This document shows positions 24,791 through 32,461 of a DNA stretch of 64,000 nucleotides, piece after piece. The position numbers and the translations under genes are program-made. The notes beneath the pieces are model-generated. The model did not search any database. It was given only the letters and a program-made list of their open reading frames with translations, and was not told where the DNA came from. Numbering within the stretch: position 1 is the first letter of the stretch; every line of letters begins with the position of its first letter. Origin of the DNA: Rhizobium sp. TH2 (GTDB lineage Bacteria; Pseudomonadota; Alphaproteobacteria; Rhizobiales; Rhizobiaceae); contig NZ_CP062231.1 of assembly GCF_024707525.1 (NCBI RefSeq), positions 1,922,001 through 1,986,000 of the forward strand. Direction: 5' to 3'.

Positions 24791-25705
24791 ATGAGCAATT
24801 CGTCGATCTATGAAATACATGATCCGCGCTTCCGCCATCTCGTCGTGGGAAGTGCGGCGCTCGATGAACTCTATTCGGATTGCCGATGGGCGGAAGGGCC
24901 GGTTTGGTTCGCCGATCTCAATTGCCTGATCTTCAGTGATATCCCCAACGAGCGCATGCTACGCTATTCGCAGGATGGCGAAGTCTCGGTATTCCGGCCG
25001 CGGTCGGACTTTGCCAACGGCAATACGCGTGACAACCAGGGCCGGCTCATCACCTGCCAGCACGGCGCGCGTCGCCTGGTCCGTACCGAGATCGACGGCA
25101 CGATTACGGTGCTCGCCGACAGCTACCAGGGCAAGCGGCTCAACTCTCCCAATGACGTGGTGGTGAAGTCGGACGACACGATCTGGTTTACCGATCCGAG
25201 CTACGGCATCATGTCGAACTACGAGGGCTACAAGGCCGAGCCTGAGCAGGCGACGCGCAATGTCTACCGCCTCGATCCTGCAAGCGGAATGCTCACCGTT
25301 GTCGCCAGCGATTTCGGGCAGCCCAACGGCCTTGCCTTCTCGCCTGACGAATCCAAGCTCTACATCGCCGACTCCGCTCACAGCCACGACTCGAACTGGC
25401 CCGCCCATATCCGATCCTTCGATGTCCGGGCCGATGGCACGCTCGTCGGTGGCGACGAACTTTGCGTGATCGACAAGGGCCTGCCGGACGGTTTTCGCAG
25501 TGATATAGCCGGCAATATCTGGTCGAGCGCCGGCGATGGCGTTCACTGCTTCTCCTCGGAGGGCGAACTGCTCGGCAAGATCCTGGTGCCGCAGACAGTG
25601 TCCAACGTCACCTTCGGTGGACCGCGTCGCAACCGCCTGTTCGTCACCGCAACAAAGTCGCTTTACGCCGTTTACACGGCGACTTCCGGGGTACGGTTTT
25701 GTTAG
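24791..25705 (+). CDS. SMP-30/gluconolactonase family protein
   Basis: The 304-residue six-bladed beta-propeller hydrolase keeps the metal-binding set: Glu in RWAEGPVWF near residue 36, Asn in LNSPNDVVV, and Asp in KLYIADSAHS. The FTDPSYGI motif and FGQPNGLAFSPDE are typical of bacterial sugar lactonases. It would open an aldonolactone to the aldonic acid, probably in the cytoplasm since no signal peptide is seen. It ends the importer D operon, suggesting that the imported sugar is oxidised to a lactone, although no dehydrogenase is encoded beside it. The C-terminus (LYAVYTATSGVRF) looks complete. Confidence 0.88.
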   Translation: MSNSSIYEIHDPRFRHLVVGSAALDELYSDCRWAEGPVWFADLNCLIFSDIPNERMLRYSQDGEVSVFRPRSDFANGNTRDNQGRLITCQHGARRLVRTEIDGTITVLADSYQGKRLNSPNDVVVKSDDTIWFTDPSYGIMSNYEGYKAEPEQATRNVYRLDPASGMLTVVASDFGQPNGLAFSPDESKLYIADSAHSHDSNWPAHIRSFDVRADGTLVGGDELCVIDKGLPDGFRSDIAGNIWSSAGDGVHCFSSEGELLGKILVPQTVSNVTFGGPRRNRLFVTATKSLYAVYTATSGVRFC

Positions 25706-26056
25706 GGTGGCCGAGAATCCCGCTTTGCCAGTAGAGATCATCGGCGTGCTCCACAACATCCCGCCGGAGCGTGGCAATTTCGAGGAAGCACGTTTTCAGC
25801 GCCTGTACAATTTTGCGCCGCCCGTCGAGGTGGGCGCAATACCTAGGCTTCCGGACCCCAGGGAACCATTTCGATCCCGGCAGTTATAGAAACCGCGTCG
25901 GATAAGGTCTCGGCTGGGAGAAAGGGACTTCTTGGCATCGCTCCTTGCCACATCGCGTGTAGCATTTCGCGGTTGGAAAATCATCAAGATGTCAAAGCTA
26001 CTTTCCATGCTCGCCAGGAAAGTATCGTCACTTCAGCGCTGTAGCTTGAAGTGAGT
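25706..26056. other. Gene-free stretch between importer D operon and tRNA-Leu
   Basis: No complete gene is convincing here. One plus-strand frame stays open from inside the lactonase gene to 25889 and reads protein-like after the lactonase stop (VEIIGVLHNIPPERGNFEEA, then LYNFAPPVEVGAIPRLPD), but it has no start codon or Shine-Dalgarno. It may be a fragment of a broken gene at the edge of the accessory block. I see no integrase and no copy of the tRNA 3' end. Confidence 0.35.
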
Positions 26057-26141
26057 TGGTGCGGTCGAGAAGACTCGAACTTCCACGGGTTGCCCCACAG
26101 CGACCTCAACGCTGCGCGTCTACCAATTCCGCCACGACCGC
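26057..26141 (-). tRNA. tRNA-Leu (anticodon GAG)
   Basis: The minus strand reads GCGGTCGTGGCGGAATTGGT at the 5' end (26141) and ends in a matching acceptor strand CGACCGC plus ACCA at 26057, so CCA is encoded. The anticodon stem CAGCG/CGCTG holds the loop TTGAGGT, giving anticodon GAG (reads CUC/CUU). A long variable arm (GTGGGGCAACCCGT) and the T-loop TTCGAGT confirm a class II leucine tRNA of 85 nt. Its 3' end faces the accessory sugar-uptake block. Confidence 0.97.
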
Positions 26142-26301
26142 ATCGTGGTAGTACCGAACGTGTCCGGCGGCGCAGCATGTAGCAAAAGGATTCTGGGCAC
26201 ACAAGGGCGCAAACGAATATTTTTCCCAACTCAGTGGATAGAGGTCGGAAAGTGCGTGAATGGCGGGGGAAATGGGCAAATCCCAGGCGCCGGAATCAAA
26301 A

Positions 26302-26321
26302 AGCCCGGCACGAGCCGGGCT
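26302..26321 (-). terminator. Intrinsic terminator for the minus-strand micro-protein gene
   Basis: An 8-bp stem AGCCCGGC (26302-26309) / GCCGGGCT (26314-26321) with loop ACGA continues on the minus strand into TTTTT-G. It lies about 50 bp downstream of the stop codon of the 31-codon gene, and this orientation is the only one with a T-run. Confidence 0.8.
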
Positions 26322-26369
26322 GAAAAACCTGAATGGAACGAGCGTGTTACGCCCTGTTCCGGAATCAGT

Positions 26370-26465
26370 TTACGAAATGGCGGCCAATGCCGTCGCGCCA
26401 AACAGCGTCGCGCCCACCGATGCGGTGATCAGCGATACGAGCGCAAAAGCAATCAACTCCGTCAT
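26370..26465 (-). CDS. 31-residue hydrophobic micro-protein, single membrane segment
   Basis: On the minus strand, ATG 26465 follows CCGAGGTC (a GAGG Shine-Dalgarno) and opens a 31-codon frame ending in TAA. The product begins MTELIAFALVSLITASVGA and continues LFGATALAAIS, a single uninterrupted helix-forming hydrophobic stretch of about 25 residues with one acidic residue near the N-terminus. A Rho-independent terminator follows, which supports a separate transcription unit. I do not recognise a family. It could be a small inner-membrane regulator or toxin-like peptide. Coding status is likely but not certain given the short length. Confidence 0.6.
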   Translation of the reverse strand: MTELIAFALVSLITASVGATLFGATALAAIS

Positions 26466-26718
26466 GACCTCGGTCCTGGTAGATACACACTTGTACATGA
26501 GACGCCCGATACGCCCCGGTTATTCGATGATCCGACTATAATCCGATTGGCTGATTCCAGGCTGAACCGGATGTTCAGAAAGCGTTCACATCGACAGGGT
26601 CCACAATAGAAGCAGAATCTTAATATTTTAGCGAAGTCAGAGGGTTAATTCTTAATGACGAAGTCTTAGGGTCGCCTTCTGATCCGCTTTGTCGATCCGA
26701 TGAGCTCCGGGACTTTCC

Positions 26719-27984
26719 ATGACGCTTTCAATCCCCGCCCTGATCCTCCTGATTGCCAATCTCGGCCTGATCTGGCTGTTGATGGCAGCCCCGATCGGGC
26801 TGAGGACGATCCGCATGCGCCGGGTGCTGCATGACCAACCGGATCGCATCTGGGAGGCTGTGCATCCACTGGGTCGCGATGCTCTCTGGTATCCCCAGGT
26901 CATATCGAGCGAACCGGGCGCGGCGACGGGCAAGGTGGTGCAGCGCTTCGCCCATTCGGATCGCCGCGGCAACCCGATCAGCCGCACGCTGGAAGTGGCC
27001 GAAGTCAGCGGGCCGTGGAGCCACGCGTATGATGCCCGGGTGGTGGAGGATTCCGCACTCGACGCATCCTTCTGGCGGAACTATACCGAGCGGCGCATGG
27101 TCGGCGAGGCTCCTGGCGGCACCGAACTGGTGATCGAGCAGACCGACCGCTATCGCGGTCTTGCCTTCTATGTTTTCCGCTTCTTCGCATTGCGCCGCGA
27201 GCTCAATGCGCTAGAGGGCTGGCTCGCGACCGGCAAGGTCGAGCAGACCGGCCTGTTCGAAAATCCTGGCACGCAGATGCTGATGGCTGTGATTTCGACG
27301 CTGGTGCTCTGGCCATTCTTCGGCCTGTCGGCGGACGGACTGGTATTCTCGTCGATGCTCACGGGGGTGATCGCGCTCCACGAACTCGGCCACCTCGCGG
27401 CCTATCGCGCCTTCGGCCACAAGACTGTGCGGATGATCTTCATTCCGCTGCTCGGCGGGCTTGCGATCGGCAGCCGGCCCTACAATTCCCGCTTCGAAGT
27501 CGCCGCCTGCGCGCTGATGGGTGCTGGACTTTCGGCATTCCTGGTGCCGGTGCTGGCGGCGGCACATTCCATGGCACTCGCCCAGTTCGCGCATCAGCCG
27601 ATCGCCGGCTATATCCTCATTTTCCTGCTTATCCTGTCGGCCTTCAATCTGCTCAACCTGTTGCCGATGTCGCGGTTCGATGGCGGGCAGGTGCTGCGGC
27701 AGGTGTTTCCGACCCAGGATGGCCTTCTCGGCGGCACCTTCCTGGTCACGGCGGCGATCCTGTGGGCCGGCTGGCGCATCGGCATCCCCTCGCAGGCCCT
27801 GTTCGGCGGTCTGGCGGTGATGGCGCTGCTCAGCCTTTCCAACCGCGCATCGGTGAAGATGCGCGAGGAACTGGATGATATGACGGGCGGCGAGCGGCTG
27901 TTCGCGGGCTTCGGCTATTACGCCGCGTTGGCGATCCACGCCTATGGGCTTATCTTCGCCTGCGACCTGCTGTTCCTGCGCTGA
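26719..27984 (+). CDS. Membrane site-2-type metalloprotease (M50) with an N-terminal SRPBCC-like domain
   Basis: This is a 421-residue membrane protein. An N-terminal helix (residues 4-24) is followed by a soluble stretch of about 150 residues that begins VLHDQPDRIWEAVHPLG and reads like an SRPBCC/START fold (RLEIVIEQTDRY-type ending). Next come membrane helices carrying the zinc motif HELGH near residue 223 and the second motif LNLLPMSRFDGGQVL near residue 310. These are the HExxH and NxxPxxxxDG signatures of S2P proteases, which cut transmembrane segments. The stop abuts that of xthA (TGATCA). The substrate is unknown, and the soluble domain may bind a lipid or regulate access. Confidence 0.85.
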   Translation: MTLSIPALILLIANLGLIWLLMAAPIGLRTIRMRRVLHDQPDRIWEAVHPLGRDALWYPQVISSEPGAATGKVVQRFAHSDRRGNPISRTLEVAEVSGPWSHAYDARVVEDSALDASFWRNYTERRMVGEAPGGTELVIEQTDRYRGLAFYVFRFFALRRELNALEGWLATGKVEQTGLFENPGTQMLMAVISTLVLWPFFGLSADGLVFSSMLTGVIALHELGHLAAYRAFGHKTVRMIFIPLLGGLAIGSRPYNSRFEVAACALMGAGLSAFLVPVLAAAHSMALAQFAHQPIAGYILIFLLILSAFNLLNLLPMSRFDGGQVLRQVFPTQDGLLGGTFLVTAAILWAGWRIGIPSQALFGGLAVMALLSLSNRASVKMREELDDMTGGERLFAGFGYYAALAIHAYGLIFACDLLFLR

Positions 27985-28791
27985 TCAGGCAAATTCGAGA
28001 TTGAAATAGCCGGCGACCGGCACGTGGTCGGAGGGCTTTTCCCACGATCGCACATGCTTCTCGATGCCGGTGGACACGAGCTTGTCCGCCGCCTCGGGCG
28101 ACAGCATCAGGTGATCGATGCGGATGCCGAAATTCTTCTGCCATGCGCCGGCCTGGTAGTCCCAGAACGTATAGGCCGGCGCGTCGTCGGTGGTGGCGCG
28201 CACCGCATCGGTGAGGCCGAGATTCTCGATCCGGCGGAAGGCGTTGCGGGTTGTCGGCAGAAACAATGCGTCGGTCTCCCAAACCTTGGGATCCCAGCAG
28301 TCGTGCGGTTCGGGAATGACATTGTAGTCGCCGGCGAGAACCAGCGGTTCCTCCAGCGCCAGCCGATCGCGAGCGAAAGCTTCGAGACGCGCCATCCATT
28401 TGAGCTTGTAGGGATATTTGACCGGATCGCTCGAGGGGTTGCCGTTCGGCAGATAGATCGTGCAGACCCGGATGACACCCTTTTCCGTCGAGAATACAGC
28501 CTCCATGAAGCGTGCGTGCTCATCCAGCTCATCCTCGCCGCCGATATTGGGCAGGCCGCGATTGACCTCATCAGGTTTTTTCTTCGACAGGATCGCGACG
28601 CCGTTGAAGCCCTTCTGGCCATGCGTCTCGACATGGTAGCCGGCAGCCTCGACGTCGGCGCGTGGAAACGCCTCGTCCTGGCATTTGATTTCCTGCAGGC
28701 AGACGATATCCGGATCGGATTCCTTCAGCCACGCGACGAGATTTTCGATGCGGGCCCTGACCCCGTTGATGTTCCAGGTGACGATCTTCAT
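27985..28791 (-). CDS. xthA: Exodeoxyribonuclease III
   Basis: The 268-residue EEP-fold nuclease contains WNINGVRARIENLVAWL, the catalytic-metal Glu in CLQEIKCQ, Tyr/Asp in LAGDYNVIP, and the terminal SDHVPVAGYF with Asp-His. It removes nucleotides 3' to 5' from duplex DNA and cuts at abasic sites in base-excision repair. Length and motifs are normal. It is convergent with the M50 protease gene, the two stop codons touching, and has no operon partner. Confidence 0.96.
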   Translation of the reverse strand: MKIVTWNINGVRARIENLVAWLKESDPDIVCLQEIKCQDEAFPRADVEAAGYHVETHGQKGFNGVAILSKKKPDEVNRGLPNIGGEDELDEHARFMEAVFSTEKGVIRVCTIYLPNGNPSSDPVKYPYKLKWMARLEAFARDRLALEEPLVLAGDYNVIPEPHDCWDPKVWETDALFLPTTRNAFRRIENLGLTDAVRATTDDAPAYTFWDYQAGAWQKNFGIRIDHLMLSPEAADKLVSTGIEKHVRSWEKPSDHVPVAGYFNLEFA

Positions 28792-28810
28792 CGGGGTCGG
28801 GTTCCTATTC

Positions 28811-28858
28811 GAGCAATTCCAAGAAAAGTGTGAAGCGGTTTTCCGTCCGGGATTGCGT
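28811..28858. repeat. Rhizobial-type intergenic palindromic repeat
   Basis: The 48-bp stretch starting GAGCAATTCCAAGAAAAGTG and ending TCCGTCCGGGATTGCGT has near-complementary ends (GCAATTCC at 28813-28820 against GGGATTGC, one mismatch). From memory it matches a short element repeated many times between genes in rhizobial genomes. Only this copy was noticed in the window. It sits between xthA and erpA. Confidence 0.6.
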
Positions 28859-28871
28859 AAAGAATGAAGAG

Positions 28872-29201
28872 CTAAATGGCAAAACTCGTGCCGCAGCCGC
28901 AGCTTGCGACGGCATTCGGATTCTTGATCTGAAAAGACTGGCCCATCAGGTTGTCGACAAAGTCGATTTCCGAGCCTTCCATATAGACCAGCGACAAGGA
29001 GTCGATCAATACGCGGGCCTTGTCCTTCTCCAGCACGATATCGTCTTCCAGGCCTTCGCCGACAAGGTCGAACTTGTAGGAGAATCCCGAACAGCCGCCG
29101 CCTTCCACCGAAACGCGCAGCGCGGTTTTCGCAGCGTCCTTCGACAGGATGGTGGCGATTCGCCGTGCCGCGGCGTCGGTAAGCGTGATATTTTCCGTCA
29201 T
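28872..29201 (-). CDS. erpA: Iron-sulfur cluster insertion protein ErpA (A-type carrier)
   Basis: This 109-residue HesB/IscA-family protein starts at ATG 29201, which has GGAGAGGA upstream; a longer in-frame start at 29279 would add 26 unlikely residues. The three cluster-binding cysteines are visible in GGCSGFSY and near the C-terminus in ASCGCGTSF. It hands Fe-S clusters to apoproteins in the cytoplasm. It is divergent from dgt, an order common in this bacterial group. ErpA and IscA are hard to tell apart by motif alone; the stand-alone location next to dgt favours ErpA. Confidence 0.9.
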   Translation of the reverse strand: MTENITLTDAAARRIATILSKDAAKTALRVSVEGGGCSGFSYKFDLVGEGLEDDIVLEKDKARVLIDSLSLVYMEGSEIDFVDNLMGQSFQIKNPNAVASCGCGTSFAI

Positions 29202-29349
29202 ATTGTCCTCTCCAGGCGGGTTCAAGGTCCGTCGAGCGGTGGTCTGCGCCGGTTTGGCGTGCGAATCTGATGATCTCACGCTTTCATTGACGCAATCCTA
29301 TAGGTATGAATGCGCGCGTTTGCCGTCAATGGGTGGGAATATCAAGGAT

Positions 29350-30567
29350 ATGACAATCGACAGCCAGGCACTGGGTTTCGGCGTGGGAGAGCGGGCGAAT
29401 TATGCCGCCGATCCATGGGCGACGCGCGGCCGGCTCTATCTCGAGCCCTCAAGCCCGACGCGCTCCGATTTCCAGCGCGACCGCGACCGCATCGTCCACA
29501 CGACGGCTTTCCGGCGCCTCAAGCACAAGACGCAGGTCTTCATAGCCGCCGATGGCGATCATTACCGCACGCGCCTCACCCACACCGTCGAGGTCGCCCA
29601 GATCGCCCGCGCGCTGGCCCGGGCGCTGAAGCTCGACGAGGACCTCGCCGAGGGGGTGGCGCTGGTCCACGATTTCGGTCACACGCCTTTCGGCCATACC
29701 GGCGAGGATGCGCTTCATGCGGTGCTCGAACCCTATGGCGGCTTCGACCATAACGCCCAGTCGCTCCGCATCGTCACCAAGCTCGAACGCCGCTATGCCG
29801 AGTTCGACGGCCTGAATCTGACCTGGGAAAGCCTCGAAGGCCTCGTCAAGCACAACGGCCCGCTGCTCGACGCCGAGGGCGAGGGGACGCGCGGCGAGGT
29901 TCCCCTGCCGATCCTCGAATATAATGACCGGCACGATCTGGAACTCGCCAGCCATGCGAGCCTGGAGGCGCAGGTCGCGGCGATCGCCGACGACATCGCC
30001 TATAACACCCATGATATCGACGACGGCCTGCGCTCGGGCTACCTGACATTCGAAATGCTGGAGGACGTGCCCTTCCTCGCCGGCCTGATGCGCGAAGTCC
30101 ACGACAAGTATCCGGGATTGGAGACGAGCCGGTTTACCCATGAGATGATGCGGCGGCAGATCACCCGCATGGTCGAGGACGTGATCGGCGTGTCACAGGG
30201 GCATCTGAGGGACGTCCGTCCGGAAAGCGCTGCCGAGGTGCGCGCCGCCGGCCTGACATTCGCGCATTTCTCCGATGAGATGGCGGTCACGGATCGGCAG
30301 ATCAAGCAGTTGCTGTTTACCCGTATCTATCGCAATCCGGATATCATGCGGATACGGGCAGGTGCGGCGCAGATCGTGACGGATCTCTATCAGGCCTTCA
30401 TGGCCGATCCGCTCGAAATGCGCAGCCACTACTGGTACGATCATATCCAGCGCATGCCGGAAGCGGCCAAGGCACGTCACGTCGGAGACTATATTGCAGG
30501 TATGACCGATACGTTCGCCATATCCGCCCACAACCGGCTGTTTGACCAGACTCCTGATTTGCGCTAG
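29350..30567 (+). CDS. dgt: Deoxyguanosinetriphosphate triphosphohydrolase-like protein (HD domain)
   Basis: The 405-residue HD-superfamily dNTP triphosphohydrolase has [11 protein letters not shown] at the start and the metal motif built from [13 protein letters not shown] and [18 protein letters not shown] further Asp sits in [17 protein letters not shown]. It hydrolyses dGTP or other dNTPs to the nucleoside and triphosphate, affecting nucleotide pools. Start 29350 gives the usual family length; ATG 29329, seven codons upstream, is an alternative. It is divergent from erpA and 68 bp ahead of argS. Confidence 0.92.
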   Translation: MTIDSQALGFGVGERANYAADPWATRGRLYLEPSSPTRSDFQRDRDRIVHTTAFRRLKHKTQVFIAADGDHYRTRLTHTVEVAQIARALARALKLDEDLAEGVALVHDFGHTPFGHTGEDALHAVLEPYGGFDHNAQSLRIVTKLERRYAEFDGLNLTWESLEGLVKHNGPLLDAEGEGTRGEVPLPILEYNDRHDLELASHASLEAQVAAIADDIAYNTHDIDDGLRSGYLTFEMLEDVPFLAGLMREVHDKYPGLETSRFTHEMMRRQITRMVEDVIGVSQGHLRDVRPESAAEVRAAGLTFAHFSDEMAVTDRQIKQLLFTRIYRNPDIMRIRAGAAQIVTDLYQAFMADPLEMRSHYWYDHIQRMPEAAKARHVGDYIAGMTDTFAISAHNRLFDQTPDLR

Positions 30568-30635
30568 GCAGCCGCGAAATCAGTCAGCATTGACGAGAAT
30601 GGCGCCGGCGCAGTAGCCGGCAAAAGGACTTTGAC

Positions 30636-32396
30636 ATGAATTTGTTTGCGGACTTCGAGACCCGGATCAAGGCAATCCTGACCGATAAGGTCATTCCCGA
30701 GGACAAGCGCGACGTCGCCGATCTCGGCCGCCTCGTGGTCGAACCGCCGCGCGATGCCTCCCACGGCGATCTCGCAACCAATGCCGCCATGATCCTCTCC
30801 AAGGCCATGGGGATGAATCCGCGCGCGCTAGCCGAACAGATCATTCCCCATCTCGAGGCCGACGACGATGTGGAGGCGGTCTCGGTTGCGGGGCCGGGCT
30901 TTATCAACATCAAGCTGGCGGGCGCCTATTGGCGGCACCTGCTCGCATCCGTGATCCGCAATGCCGAGGATTTCGGCAAGTCTTCGACAGGTGCTGGACG
31001 CCGGGCCAATGTGGAATATGTCTCGGCCAATCCTACCGGCCCGATGCATGTCGGCCATTGCCGGGGCGCCGTGGTCGGCGATGCGCTCGCCAACCTGATG
31101 CAGTTCGCGGGCTTCGACGTCACCAAGGAATATTACGTCAACGACGCAGGCTCGCAGATCGACGTTCTCGCGCGCTCGGCATTCCTGCGTTACCGCGAGG
31201 CGCTCGGCGAAAAGATCGGCGAGATCCCGGAAGGGCTCTATCCGGGCGACTATCTCGTGCCGGTTGGCGAGGCGCTGAAGGCGGAATTCGGCTCGAAGCT
31301 GCGCGGCATGACCGAGGCCGAATGGATGCCCATCATCAAGGATCGCACGATCGACGCGATGATGGCGATGATCCGCGAGGATCTCGCGGCCCTCAACATC
31401 CATCACGACGTGTTCTTCTCGGAACGGACGCTGCATGCCGGCAATGGCGGGCCGATTCTGCAGGCGATCAACGACCTGACCTACAAGGGACATGTCTATC
31501 GCGGCACGCTGCCGCCGCCCAAGGGGCAGCTTCCCGAGGACTGGGAAGATCGCGAGCAGACGCTGTTCCGTTCCACTGAGGTCGGCGACGATATCGACCG
31601 GCCGCTGGTGAAGTCCGACGGCACCTACACCTATTTCGCCGCCGACGTTGCTTACTTCAAGGATAAGTACGATCGGGGCTTCACCGACATGATCTACGTG
31701 CTCGGCGCCGATCACGGCGGCTACGTCAAGCGCCTGGAAGCCGTCGCCAAGGCGGTATCCGAGGGCAGGGCGAAGCTGACAGTATTGCTCTGCCAGCTGG
31801 TCAAGCTCTACAAGAACGGCGAGCCATTCAAGATGTCCAAGCGGTCGGGCAACTTCGTGACGCTGCGTGACGTGGTCGATGAAGTCGGCTCCGACGCGGT
31901 GCGTTTCATGATGATCTACCGGAAGAATTCGGAACCTCTGGATTTCGACTTCGCCAAGGTGACGGATACTTCGAAAGACAATCCGGTCTTCTATGTGCAA
32001 TACGCACATGCACGCTGCCGGACGGTTTTCAGGCGGGCGCTGGAAGCATTTCCGGACCTCGATCTGAACGATGAAGTACTCGCCGCGAAGGCCCAAGAAC
32101 TCGTCAATGATCCTACCGAGTTGCAACTTGTCGCAAAACTGGCAGAATTCCCGAGATTGATCGAGTCGGCGGCGGCTTCCATGGAGCCGCACAGGGTCGC
32201 GTATTATCTCTACGATCTGGCAAATGCATTGCATTCGCACTATGACAAGGGCAATAAAAACGCCGACTTACGTTTTGTTAAGGATAATGACCGAGAACTG
32301 ACTATGGCCAGGCTTGGGCTGGTGCGCGCAGTCGCTGCGGTGTTGAAATCCGGTTTGTCAATAACCGGGACCTCTGCTCCGGAAGAAATGCGATAG
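30636..32396 (+). CDS. argS: Arginyl-tRNA synthetase
   Basis: This 586-residue class I aminoacyl-tRNA synthetase has an N-terminal add-1 domain ([20 protein letters not shown]), the HIGH-type motif [14 protein letters not shown] near residue 130, and [12 protein letters not shown] near residue 405. A C-terminal helical anticodon-binding domain ends [15 protein letters not shown]. It charges tRNA-Arg. Length and order are as expected. It follows dgt and precedes the SPOR-domain gene by 65 bp, a neighbourhood typical of Hyphomicrobiales. Confidence 0.97.
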   Translation: MNLFADFETRIKAILTDKVIPEDKRDVADLGRLVVEPPRDASHGDLATNAAMILSKAMGMNPRALAEQIIPHLEADDDVEAVSVAGPGFINIKLAGAYWRHLLASVIRNAEDFGKSSTGAGRRANVEYVSANPTGPMHVGHCRGAVVGDALANLMQFAGFDVTKEYYVNDAGSQIDVLARSAFLRYREALGEKIGEIPEGLYPGDYLVPVGEALKAEFGSKLRGMTEAEWMPIIKDRTIDAMMAMIREDLAALNIHHDVFFSERTLHAGNGGPILQAINDLTYKGHVYRGTLPPPKGQLPEDWEDREQTLFRSTEVGDDIDRPLVKSDGTYTYFAADVAYFKDKYDRGFTDMIYVLGADHGGYVKRLEAVAKAVSEGRAKLTVLLCQLVKLYKNGEPFKMSKRSGNFVTLRDVVDEVGSDAVRFMMIYRKNSEPLDFDFAKVTDTSKDNPVFYVQYAHARCRTVFRRALEAFPDLDLNDEVLAAKAQELVNDPTELQLVAKLAEFPRLIESAAASMEPHRVAYYLYDLANALHSHYDKGNKNADLRFVKDNDRELTMARLGLVRAVAAVLKSGLSITGTSAPEEMR

Positions 32397-32461
32397 GCGT
32401 CACCTTTTCCCCACAATGCTCTGGTAACTCCGGCCTCCGGGCGTACATTGAGTGGTGGGTA

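Noticed and set aside
25536..25889. Frameshifted extension of the SMP-30 lactonase
   Set aside because: The lactonase already has a complete C-terminus of normal length; the open frame beyond it starts out of frame inside the gene and is better treated as an unexplained fragment.
30828..32240. Long minus-strand open frame (470 codons) opposite argS
   Set aside because: It mirrors argS codon by codon, has no recognisable domain and arises from GC-rich third positions.
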